From JBBROS01 sp965199595 (GTDB taxonomy: Bacteria; Pseudomonadota; Alphaproteobacteria; Acetobacterales; Acetobacteraceae): 64,000 nucleotides of DNA. The position numbers and the translations under genes were made by a program. Of the stretch, positions 15,369 to 20,608 are shown one piece after another. The notes below the pieces were generated by a model, which was given only the letters and a program-made list of their open reading frames with translations, ran no database searches and was not told the origin of the DNA. The first letter of the stretch is position 1; each line of letters begins with the position of its first letter. The stretch is taken from NCBI GenBank assembly GCA_965199595.1, contig OZ241182.1, forward strand, positions 3,286,001 to 3,350,000. The letters run 5' to 3'.

Positions 15369-15471
15369 TCCTGCCAAGCATAGCCGGCGACAGCGGCGGT
15401 ATGCGCGTCCTGTCGAGGGCGCGCAGCAGTTCCGGCAGGTCTGCGGGGTCGATGCGGCAATTGATCGCCAT
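15262..15471 (-). CDS. Leftward small ORF, 69 aa, antisense overlap
   Basis: ATG at 15471 with AAAGGA seven bases upstream; opens MAINCRIDPADLPELLRALD. The last 107 bases are antisense to the rightward 87-aa gene and code for an Arg- and Ala-rich tail. The N-terminus faintly resembles the leftward proteins at 15975 and 16401. Could be shorter in function than in frame. Confidence 0.4.
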   Translation of the reverse strand: MAINCRIDPADLPELLRALDRTRIPPLSPAMLGRINALGRLPTRSAARWPGFRRWLQACCRAAGRRSSP

Positions 15472-15555
15472 GACTGATCCTTTCGAAGCATGCGAGCCGA
15501 CTCTCTCCCAATACGGAGAGGACGATCGCTGCAGCCGAACCGGCGCTGCAGGCGG

Positions 15556-15632
15556 CTGCCGGGGCCAGGTCGTTGCCGACCCGGCCCCGGCGCTTCACCA
15601 TGGGAGATGCGACCCAACCCATGGAGAACCCG
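15556..15632. repeat. Bidirectional leader element, copy 4 (left end missing)
   Basis: Perfect first hairpin (CCGGGGCC/GGCCCCGG with the GGTCG-TTGC-CGACC apex) and second hairpin CCATGGG-N13-CCCATGG. The left end with the leftward ATG is absent. GGAG precedes the ATG at 15633; the short upstream frame reads through in frame. Confidence 0.88.
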
Positions 15633-15899
15633 ATGTCCGAAACCACTATTCAGGCGATGCAGATGATGGCCCGGCAGTTGGAGGTGCAGGGGCAGCAGAT
15701 CACCGCCCTGGCAAGCACCGTCGGCGTCCTGCTCGGTGTCCTGCAAACCAAAACGCTGCTGCAAGAAGTGGAAATCGAAGCCATCTTCGAACTCCTGTCC
15801 AGGATATGCCCGCACTCCGAGGAGGCGCAGGTGGCCGAGATGCTCGCCGCCGTGAAGCTCGGAGCCCAGCGGTCGCCGGAGTTTGTTCAACTCGACTGA
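15633..15899 (+). CDS. Hypothetical helical phage protein, 88 aa (paralogue B)
   Basis: Opens MSETTIQAMQMMARQLEVQG, then TALASTVGVLLGVLQ and EIEAIFELLSRICPHS, then AEMLAAVKLGAQ. A paralogue of the 87-aa protein at 15105 by order of segments and key residues. Expressed from leader copy 4. Its last 200 bases are overlapped in antisense by the leftward gene starting at 15975. Confidence 0.6.
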   Translation: MSETTIQAMQMMARQLEVQGQQITALASTVGVLLGVLQTKTLLQEVEIEAIFELLSRICPHSEEAQVAEMLAAVKLGAQRSPEFVQLD

Positions 15900-15975
15900 A
15901 GTGCTGCGTCCATTCGCGCTTGAACCGTTCGAAGTCGGCATCTGACCCAATGCACCGGAGATGTGGTTGGTCCAT
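15700..15975 (-). CDS. Leftward small protein with SDADFERFKREWT motif, antisense overlap
   Basis: 91 codons from an ATG at 15975 with AGGAG six bases upstream. Residues 1-27 (MDQPHLRCIGSDADFERFKR and EWTQHFS) match the N-terminus of the leftward protein at 16401. That part lies outside the rightward gene; the remaining 65 codons are antisense to the 88-aa gene and look like shadow sequence. Probably a real short protein with an arbitrary tail. Family unknown. Confidence 0.45.
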   Translation of the reverse strand: MDQPHLRCIGSDADFERFKREWTQHFSRVEQTPATAGLRASRRRASRPPAPPRSAGISWTGVRRWLRFPLLAAAFWFAGHRAGRRRCLPGR

Positions 15976-15991
15976 GACTGCTCCTGATGAT

Positions 15992-16076
15992 ACCCGCGCG
16001 ATCCGGAGCCAGGTCGTTGCCGACCCGGCCCCGGCGCTTCACCATGGGAGATGCGACCCAACCCATGGAGAACTGA
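15992..16076. repeat. Bidirectional leader element, copy 5 (left end partial)
   Basis: Begins within the GCGCG tract. Lower stem CCGGAGCC/GGCCCCGG has one mismatch; the apex is unchanged; second hairpin CCATGGG-N13-CCCATGG. A 10-codon upstream ORF ends TGA directly against the rightward ATG at 16077, as in copy 2. Confidence 0.9.
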
Positions 16077-16319
16077 ATGTCGGACTGGTCCAAGAACGCG
16101 CAGGGCAACGTCACCGTGCGGCCACTGACCGGCTATGCGACCGCCCTGTTCGCGAAGATCGGATGCGTGCTGCGTGTCACGTATCTCCTTCCGGGGCCGC
16201 GTCGAAGCGAAGGCACTGTTCAGCTGGCCATGACCTCGTCGCAAGCACGCGAACTTGGTCAGGCGCTGCTGAAAATGGCGGATCAGGCCGACCAGCAGGA
16301 CCTGGGCCCCAGGATGTAG
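16077..16319 (+). CDS. BssS-like small phage protein, 80 aa
   Basis: Seen: VRPLTGYATALFA, then CVLRVTYLLPGP, then GTVQLAMTSSQARELGQALL. Same order of motifs as the 88-aa protein at 13745 and as BssS: P-L-x-G-aromatic, LR-x-x-Y, a strand ending in (L)-x-(L/M)-T, final helix. Expressed from leader copy 5. The last 143 bases overlap a leftward gene in antisense. Confidence 0.6.
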   Translation: MSDWSKNAQGNVTVRPLTGYATALFAKIGCVLRVTYLLPGPRRSEGTVQLAMTSSQARELGQALLKMADQADQQDLGPRM

Positions 16320-16401
16320 AGACGAACGCCTCTGTCCACTGCCGCTTGAGGTCGGCCAACTCAGCGTCGGACGCGACGATGCGCAACCGGCCCTCGGGCA
16401 T
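16177..16401 (-). CDS. Leftward small protein with SDAELADLKRQWT motif, antisense overlap
   Basis: 74 aa from an ATG at 16401 preceded by a strong AAGGAGG. The first 27 residues (MPEGRLRIVASDAELADLKR and QWTEAFV) match the leftward protein at 15975; the rest is antisense to the BssS-like gene at 16077. The strong ribosome-binding site supports expression. Second gene of the leftward early operon, after the cro-like gene. Confidence 0.5.
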   Translation of the reverse strand: MPEGRLRIVASDAELADLKRQWTEAFVSTSWGPGPAGRPDPPFSAAPDQVRVLATRSWPAEQCLRFDAAPEGDT

Positions 16402-16489
16402 GCTGCCTCCTTGGTGGGTGAGAGATGGATGGGTCGCCGCCTCCGCAGGAGTGACGACAGGCCCGGAAGGTTGCCCCCAGCCAGCAGGT

Positions 16490-16696
16490 TCATGCCGCCC
16501 GCTCTGCTGGCTCTGGCGGAGGATCGTACACGTCAGGCCGAACGTCGTGTGGATGCACACCAGCAAGTTCAGCAACCTGGCGAGCGTGCTCGGCGGGAAC
16601 GCGCTCCCAACCGAGAACGGTGGCATGATGGCGACCAATTTCCCTTCCCACGCGGGAAGCTCCGCCAGCAGCTTTGATAATTTCGCGCACTTGCAT
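16490..16696 (-). CDS. Cro/YdaS-like repressor, probably leaderless
   Basis: 68 aa: MQVREIIKAAGGASRVGREI, then HHATVLGWERVPAEHARQVAE and HDVRPDVY, the standard layout of YdaS/Cro-like HTH proteins that govern the lytic switch. The frame also has ATGs at 16702 and 16705, but these fall inside or against the predicted -10 box (16704-16709), whereas the ATG at 16696 coincides with the expected transcript start. There is no ribosome-binding site, so the mRNA is likely leaderless. Divergent from the CI-like gene. Confidence 0.88.
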   Translation of the reverse strand: MQVREIIKAAGGASRVGREIGRHHATVLGWERVPAEHARQVAELAGVHPHDVRPDVYDPPPEPAERAA

Positions 16697-16703
16697 GACC
16701 ATC

Positions 16704-16733
16704 ATGTTGGTTGTTCCAACGTATGATTGTCAA
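16704..16733 (-). promoter_or_regulatory. Leftward early promoter with repressor operator O1
   Basis: Read leftward: TTGACA (16733-16728), 18-base spacer, CAACAT (16709-16704). The operator GTTGG-AACAA-CCAAC (16720-16706 in this direction) covers the spacer end and the -10 box. The same word GTTGGAA(C/T)AACCAACAT is found in the rightward promoter at 17430, so both are likely controlled by the same repressor. Confidence 0.75.
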
Positions 16734-16788
16734 GGCATGTGTTGGGAAAGCCGTCCCGGTATATTTTTCTGAGTGCCAAGATCGCCGG

Positions 16789-17127
16789 ATGGCAACCTTA
16801 CCGATCCTTGGTCAGCGAATTAGAACATTGCGCGAACATGCGGGGATGACGCAAGCTGACCTGGGGGCCGCAATCGGCGTCTCGCGGACGCATGTGACCA
16901 ACATCGAGCGCGGAAAGGACTATCCTGGAAGGGAGCTTCTTTTGGCCCTCGCGACGCAGTTCAGCGTGTCACTTGATTGGTTATCGGGAGGACCAGGGGA
17001 CGATCGACCTGCAAAAGCAACCAACGAGAGAGAGGCCATGATGCTGTTTGCGTTCCGCAAACTACCCGAAGAAGAAGCTGGCGCCTTGCTCAACCTCCTT
17101 CTGAAGCGAGTGCGTCAGGATGGTTAA
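16789..17127 (+). CDS. CI-like phage repressor (XRE-family HTH)
   Basis: 112 aa. Seen: an N-terminal XRE helix-turn-helix, RIRTLREHAGMTQADLGAAI followed by GVSRTHVTNIERGKDYP (residues 10-47), the LDWLSGG continuation typical of CI-type repressors, and a helical C-terminal piece. There is no S24 peptidase domain, so induction would not be by RecA-driven self-cleavage. The upstream frame extends to 16711, but the ATG at 16789 opens the conserved part. A TATATT lies at 16760-16765. Base composition is more AT-rich than the neighbours. Confidence 0.9.
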   Translation: MATLPILGQRIRTLREHAGMTQADLGAAIGVSRTHVTNIERGKDYPGRELLLALATQFSVSLDWLSGGPGDDRPAKATNEREAMMLFAFRKLPEEEAGALLNLLLKRVRQDG

Positions 17128-17380
17128 GGCGCTTTGGTGGCTTGGGTTGCTGACAACGATCATCCTGACCGTCGGATGTACTACTGCCGAGCAAATTCGT
17201 AGACCCAACGGCGATCTTGAGTATGTCGTCGGATGCGGAGCCTCGCTTGGCTGGAATGTCTGCTACGGCCGGGCGACCGAACTGTGCCCCTACGGCTACG
17301 ATACAATCTCTGAGCAAGCAGGGTTCAATCGCAAGGAGCTGCGTATCTCCTGTCCGACGCCAGTCTTCCGAAAATCCTAG
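17120..17380 (+). CDS. Phage lipoprotein co-expressed with the repressor
   Basis: 86 aa. Seen: a signal peptide MVKALWWLGLLTTIILTVGC with a lipobox-like end (Cys20), then a small Cys-rich domain (VVGCGASLGWNVCYGRA, LCPYGYDTISEQAG, LRISCP). It overlaps the end of the repressor gene by 8 bases, so it would be expressed in the lysogen. Lipoproteins in this position often give superinfection exclusion; here that is inference. Low GC like the repressor gene. Confidence 0.75.
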   Translation: MVKALWWLGLLTTIILTVGCTTAEQIRRPNGDLEYVVGCGASLGWNVCYGRATELCPYGYDTISEQAGFNRKELRISCPTPVFRKS

Positions 17381-17394
17381 CCGCTGCACATATT

Positions 17395-17446
17395 GTTGGA
17401 ACTGCCAACATTATAGCTTGACGAGCTACGTTGGAATAACCAACAT
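17395..17446 (+). promoter_or_regulatory. Rightward early promoter with operators O2 and O3
   Basis: O2: GTTGG-AACTG-CCAAC at 17395-17409. O3: GTTGG-AATAA-CCAAC at 17430-17444, 35 bp centre to centre from O2. Promoter: TTGACG (17418-17423), 17-base spacer, CAACAT (17441-17446), with O3 over the spacer and -10, the same geometry as O1 in the leftward promoter. It would drive the right-arm operon from 17474. Confidence 0.75.
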
Positions 17447-17473
17447 TGCCGCGACCGATGACGGAGCGGCACA

Positions 17474-17785
17474 GTGCAGGACCAGCCCACCCCAGCGGAC
17501 GACGCGAACGTCGGTCCCGCGCAGCCTGAGACCGAGACCGGGGGCGCCGCCACCGGCGGCATCGCCGCGGACCGCCTCCGCAGCCTGATCGAGCGCGTCG
17601 AGCGGCTCGAGGAGGAGCGCCGCGGCCTCGCCTCCGACATCAAGGACATCTTCGCCGAAGCCAAGTCCGCCGGCTTCGACGTGAAGGTGCTCCGCCAGCT
17701 CATCGCGCTCCGCAAGCAGCAGCCGTCCGAGGTCGACGAACACGAAACCCTGCTCGACCTCTACCGCCGCGCGCTGGGGATGTAG
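17474..17785 (+). CDS. GapR-like (DUF2312) DNA-binding protein
   Basis: 103 aa from a GTG with GGAG seven bases upstream. Seen: an unstructured 25-residue N-terminus, then AADRLRSLIERVERLEEERR, LASDIKDIFAEAKSAGFDVK and LRQLIALRKQ, ending ETLLDLYRRALGM, the full DUF2312/GapR signature. GapR is an alphaproteobacterial protein that binds overtwisted AT-rich DNA ahead of replication forks. As first gene of the right operon it may support phage replication (inference). Confidence 0.9.
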   Translation: MQDQPTPADDANVGPAQPETETGGAATGGIAADRLRSLIERVERLEEERRGLASDIKDIFAEAKSAGFDVKVLRQLIALRKQQPSEVDEHETLLDLYRRALGM

Positions 17786-17798
17786 GCGATGGGACACG
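17761..17798. repeat. 38-bp direct repeat, left copy
   Basis: Covers the last codons and stop of the gapR-like gene and the first codons of a following ORF. It matches 18715-18752 at 37 of 38 bases, 954 bp away. The 282-aa gene lies between the two copies. Confidence 0.97.
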
Positions 17799-17819
17799 CC
17801 CTTGTCAGGAGCCCCACCG

Positions 17820-18668
17820 ATGTTGCCAGCCTGGCTGCGCACGGCTTTACTCGGCCGCGCAATGACCGATCCTGCCGCACCCACCATCCCGCCGCCGGGG
17901 CACGTGCTGACAATCAGCCTGTTCCATGCCGGCCCGGTCGAGCTGGGCTCGCTGAGCGCCAGCCTCACCGCCCTGGCGGACCAGCACGCGCGCTTTGCGG
18001 AGCGGGAGGGCTTCTCGATCAACGGGGAGGGCGTTCGGCTCTATGTGAAGGAGATCAGGTCGGGCTCCATCATCGTGGAGCTGGTTGCAGCGGCGCAGAC
18101 CTATGGTCCGCTGATCGGCACCGCCAACACGATCGCCTCGTTCGCCAAGAACCTGAAAGGCCTATTGGACTTTGGCACCAGCAAGACGGCGGCGCCGCCC
18201 GAGCGAACCACGGCGAGAGATGCTCGGGACATGGCGAGCTTCCTGGAGCCCGTGGCACACAACGCTCAGTCCATCCTGAACATCGACATAACCAATTCAC
18301 CCGGGGCAACGGTCTCGCCGATCATCGTGGTGTCCTCGCTGGAGGCGAACGCTTCGCAGAACCGGCTGCTGAACTTCGCGGCACAGCAGACCGCGCCGGT
18401 CAGCAGCCGGCGGAGTGGCGTGATTCTCTACTTCAGCCATGCCACGGACGACGCGGACGGCACGACGGGGGACAAGGGCCGGATCGATGCCCTGTCCAAG
18501 CGGTCGGTCAAAACCCGATTCTTGAGCCCGGATCTCAAGGCGTCGGTGCTGACGGAGGCGCTGTTCCGGAAAGCCTACCTGGTCGACGTGGATGTCCAGG
18601 AGATCGAGGGGAAGCCGTTCCTCTACACCGTGCTGGAAGTCCACGAGAGCTTCGACCGGGAGGACTGA
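17820..18668 (+). CDS. Hypothetical protein, 282 aa, apparent insertion
   Basis: Start at 17820 chosen for AGGAG nine bases upstream; an ATG at 17862 is possible. Seen: a mixed alpha/beta protein with VRLYVKEIRSGSIIVELVAA, a TANTIASFAKNLKGLLDFG helix and a C-terminal beta part (GVILYFSHATD, FLYTVLEVHESF). The REIRSGS-IIxEL pattern is one I have seen in unannotated proteins, with no known role. It lies between two 38-bp direct repeats and separates the gapR-like gene from its expected neighbour, so it was probably acquired separately. Confidence 0.7.
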   Translation: MLPAWLRTALLGRAMTDPAAPTIPPPGHVLTISLFHAGPVELGSLSASLTALADQHARFAEREGFSINGEGVRLYVKEIRSGSIIVELVAAAQTYGPLIGTANTIASFAKNLKGLLDFGTSKTAAPPERTTARDARDMASFLEPVAHNAQSILNIDITNSPGATVSPIIVVSSLEANASQNRLLNFAAQQTAPVSSRRSGVILYFSHATDDADGTTGDKGRIDALSKRSVKTRFLSPDLKASVLTEALFRKAYLVDVDVQEIEGKPFLYTVLEVHESFDRED

Positions 18669-18714
18669 CGCGCCGCGGTCGGCGCGATAGCGCACACCGC
18701 AAGGCGAACGGTGC

Positions 18715-18752
18715 CTACCGCCACGCGCTGGGGATGTAGGCGATGGGACACG
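18715..18752. repeat. 38-bp direct repeat, right copy
   Basis: Second copy of 17761-17798 with one mismatch. It encodes a relic of the gapR end (Tyr-Arg-x-Ala-Leu-Gly-Met-stop) and the start of the next small gene, as expected if a segment was inserted with duplication of the junction. Confidence 0.97.
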
Positions 18753-18874
18753 AAGCCCCCCTCACCCCAATGGCGGCCGCGCTTTCCCTGCTTTGCGGCG
18801 CCGTCCTGGCTGCTGCAGGCCTCGCCCTCCTGCGGCCCGCCCTGCACCTTCTCGTCGCCGTGGCCGGCTCGTGA
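18743..18874 (+). CDS. Small membrane protein, 43 aa
   Basis: Opens MGHEAPLTPMAAALSLLCGA; one hydrophobic helix covers most of the protein (residues 9-41). Its first bases lie in the right copy of the 38-bp repeat. Before the insertion it would have followed the gapR-like gene directly. Not recognised. Confidence 0.5.
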   Translation: MGHEAPLTPMAAALSLLCGAVLAAAGLALLRPALHLLVAVAGS

Positions 18875-18924
18875 GCGGCCCTGTGGTCGGCAACTGCCGC
18901 ACCCGCGGGCCGGGGGCCTAAGCC

Positions 18925-19206
18925 ATGGCAAAGCCCCGCCGCGCCCCCAGCGCCACCCAGCTCGCCGCCGTCGAGGCCGCGGCCCGCCCGATCGTCGACT
19001 CGCTGCGGCACCAGCTGGCGCAGCTGCCGGCCGACAAACAGATGAGCGTCGCGCTCACCGTCCTGGGCAGCACGGCCGGCAACCTGCTGGCGCCGCTCAG
19101 CCCCGAGACGCGGCAGCGCGCCGTCGACGTGATGTCGTGCGTCCTGCAGGCGGTGCTGGAGCGGTCCGACGCCCGCCCCTGCTCGCCCAGCGCGGTGCTG
19201 CACTGA
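18925..19206 (+). CDS. Hypothetical phage protein, 93 aa
   Basis: A helical protein opening MAKPRRAPSATQLAAVEAAA, with DKQMSVALTVLGSTAGNLLA in the middle. Not recognised. TGATG coupling to the HTH gene downstream. Confidence 0.55.
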   Translation: MAKPRRAPSATQLAAVEAAARPIVDSLRHQLAQLPADKQMSVALTVLGSTAGNLLAPLSPETRQRAVDVMSCVLQAVLERSDARPCSPSAVLH

Positions 19207-19679
19207 TGCCACGCACCCAGACCCATCTCGCAATGGAGGATCGTATGCCCGCCGCCGTCACCGCGCCGCGTAACCCCGCCCCAGCCCCCAGGCCCCCTGC
19301 TCGCCTGACCCCCGCTCGCCAGCCCGCCTGCTCGCCGGAGCCGCACGAGCCGCTGCTCGACGCCCTGCGCACCGCGGTCATCGGCCTCGTGCGCCATCCG
19401 GACCTGCCGGACCTGAGCCTGCGCCAGATGGGCGTGCTGATCCATCTGGTGACCGAACCGCTCGAGCGCCGCAACCGTCGCGCCATCGCCGCGAACCTTG
19501 GCGTCTCGCGCCAGGCGGTGAGCCGCGCCATGGAGCGGCTGCACGCCTGCATGCTGGCGGTCCCGCTGCCGGGCTGCGACAGCCACCTGGCCCGGTTCTA
19601 CGCCATCACCCCCCAGGGCGACGCCTGGCTGCGCGCCTTCGCCGCGAGCCCAACGATCGCCTGGAGGGCCGCGGCATGA
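19206..19679 (+). CDS. MarR-like winged-helix regulator, phage-borne
   Basis: 157 aa: a Pro/Ala-rich N-terminus of about 45 residues, then a winged-helix domain with LSLRQMGVLIHLVTEPLERR, AIAANLGVSRQAVSRAMERL (recognition helix) and a wing ending FYAITPQGDAWLRAF. Likely an early transcription regulator of the phage. The ATG shares its first base with the upstream stop (TGATG). Confidence 0.75.
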   Translation: MPRTQTHLAMEDRMPAAVTAPRNPAPAPRPPARLTPARQPACSPEPHEPLLDALRTAVIGLVRHPDLPDLSLRQMGVLIHLVTEPLERRNRRAIAANLGVSRQAVSRAMERLHACMLAVPLPGCDSHLARFYAITPQGDAWLRAFAASPTIAWRAAA

Positions 19680-19945
19680 GCAGCGCCGCCGTCCACGCCC
19701 CGCGCCCGCAGCTCGCCGGCTGCACCAGGTCCTACGAGCTGCAGCGCTGCGACCAGTGGCGCGCAGAGGTTGATGGCGCCTGGGGCACCGTCACCGGGTT
19801 CCACATGCTCGGCAGCGAGATCACCGCCTACCGCGTGGCCTTCGACAACGGCGCCGCCTACCACGTCTGGACCGCCGCGGTGCGGCCCGGCCCGGCCCCG
19901 GCTGCCCGCCCGGCGCTGGTCTGCCTGCCGGGCGGCCGGTCATGA
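19676..19945 (+). CDS. Hypothetical phage protein, 89 aa
   Basis: Opens MSSAAVHAPRPQLAGCTRSY; a central beta-rich part (WRAEVDGAWGTVTGFHMLGS, YRVAFDNGAAYHVW) and a Pro-rich tail. ATGA overlap with the HTH gene before it and with the next gene. Not recognised. Confidence 0.55.
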   Translation: MSSAAVHAPRPQLAGCTRSYELQRCDQWRAEVDGAWGTVTGFHMLGSEITAYRVAFDNGAAYHVWTAAVRPGPAPAARPALVCLPGGRS

Positions 19946-20178
19946 GCCTCCAGATCGCCTACCTGCCGGACCCCATGCGGGACGAACCCTGGCGCCTGAT
20001 GATCCCCGCCGCCAGCCCTCCCGCCGGCATGTTCCCGCCCGGCATCAACCCGCCCGGCACCTATCTGCTCCTGCTGAGCAGCCACGCCAGCTACCTCGGT
20101 GCGGTGGCGGCGCGCGAGCAGGCCAACGCCACGAACTTGCGCATCACCGACCTGCTGCTCGGCGACGGGGTGCACTGA
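19942..20178 (+). CDS. Hypothetical phage protein, 78 aa
   Basis: Opens MSLQIAYLPDPMRDEPWRLM, with a Pro/Gly-rich middle and a helical end. Linked by ATGA upstream and TGATG downstream. Not recognised. Confidence 0.5.
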   Translation: MSLQIAYLPDPMRDEPWRLMIPAASPPAGMFPPGINPPGTYLLLLSSHASYLGAVAAREQANATNLRITDLLLGDGVH

Positions 20179-20411
20179 TGCCCGCTCCCGAGCACGTCCC
20201 GCCGCTGCCGCTCGACCCCATGCTGCCCCTGGTGTTCCGCATCCTGGCCGACGCCACGCTGCGCCACCCCCGCGCCACGGCGGATCACGTCCTGGTCCTG
20301 GCCGATGCCTGCGACGAGGCGATCGACCAGGCCGACCTCGACCACCTCCAGGTCGCCGCCGTCCAGGACCTCGCCAGCGAACTGCGCCTGCGTTCGGGCG
20401 AGTACGCCTGA
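20178..20411 (+). CDS. Hypothetical phage protein, 77 aa
   Basis: An acidic, all-helical protein opening MPAPEHVPPLPLDPMLPLVF, with VLADACDEAIDQADLDHLQV. Linked by TGATG on both sides. Not recognised. Confidence 0.5.
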   Translation: MPAPEHVPPLPLDPMLPLVFRILADATLRHPRATADHVLVLADACDEAIDQADLDHLQVAAVQDLASELRLRSGEYA

Positions 20412-20608
20412 TGCAATGCGGCTGCGTCGCCGAGGTGAACGGTCTGCTCGCGGATGAGAATGCGCGCCTGTGCCTCATCATAGGCGGAGGCGCGGCTCAC
20501 GGCAGCCCTATGCTGGTGGTGGAGAAGATCGCGCCGCGCGGCAGGAACTTGCCGGTCATGATGGTGACCTACTGCCCCTTCTGCGGCGTGAAGTCCGCAG
20601 CGGAATGA
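20411..20608 (+). CDS. Small putative zinc-binding phage protein, 65 aa
   Basis: Opens MQCGCVAEVNGLLADENARL and ends YCPFCGVKSAAE. The C-x-C near the N-terminus and C-x-x-C near the C-terminus could form one zinc site with a beta-hairpin between. Linked by TGATG upstream and ATGA downstream. Confidence 0.6.
   Translation: MQCGCVAEVNGLLADENARLCLIIGGGAAHGSPMLVVEKIAPRGRNLPVMMVTYCPFCGVKSAAE

Noticed and set aside
13649..16076. CRISPR array
   Set aside because: The five repeats are 500-700 bp apart with genes between them, not regular 30-40 bp spacers.
13649..16076. Conserved 10-codon leader peptide (MGxATQPMEN) in the repeat element
   Set aside because: It ends in a stop only in copies 2 and 5, reads through in 3 and 4, and has no ATG in copy 1, so the peptide itself is not conserved.
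15006..16493. A 495-codon leftward open frame through the repeat array
   Set aside because: It reads through the antisense of all leader copies, giving a repeated Gly/Arg/Pro peptide, and through several supported genes; it lacks domains. It is an effect of high GC.
17820..18668. Insertion sequence between the 38-bp repeats
   Set aside because: No transposase motif and no terminal inverted repeats; the inserted gene is not a mobility gene.
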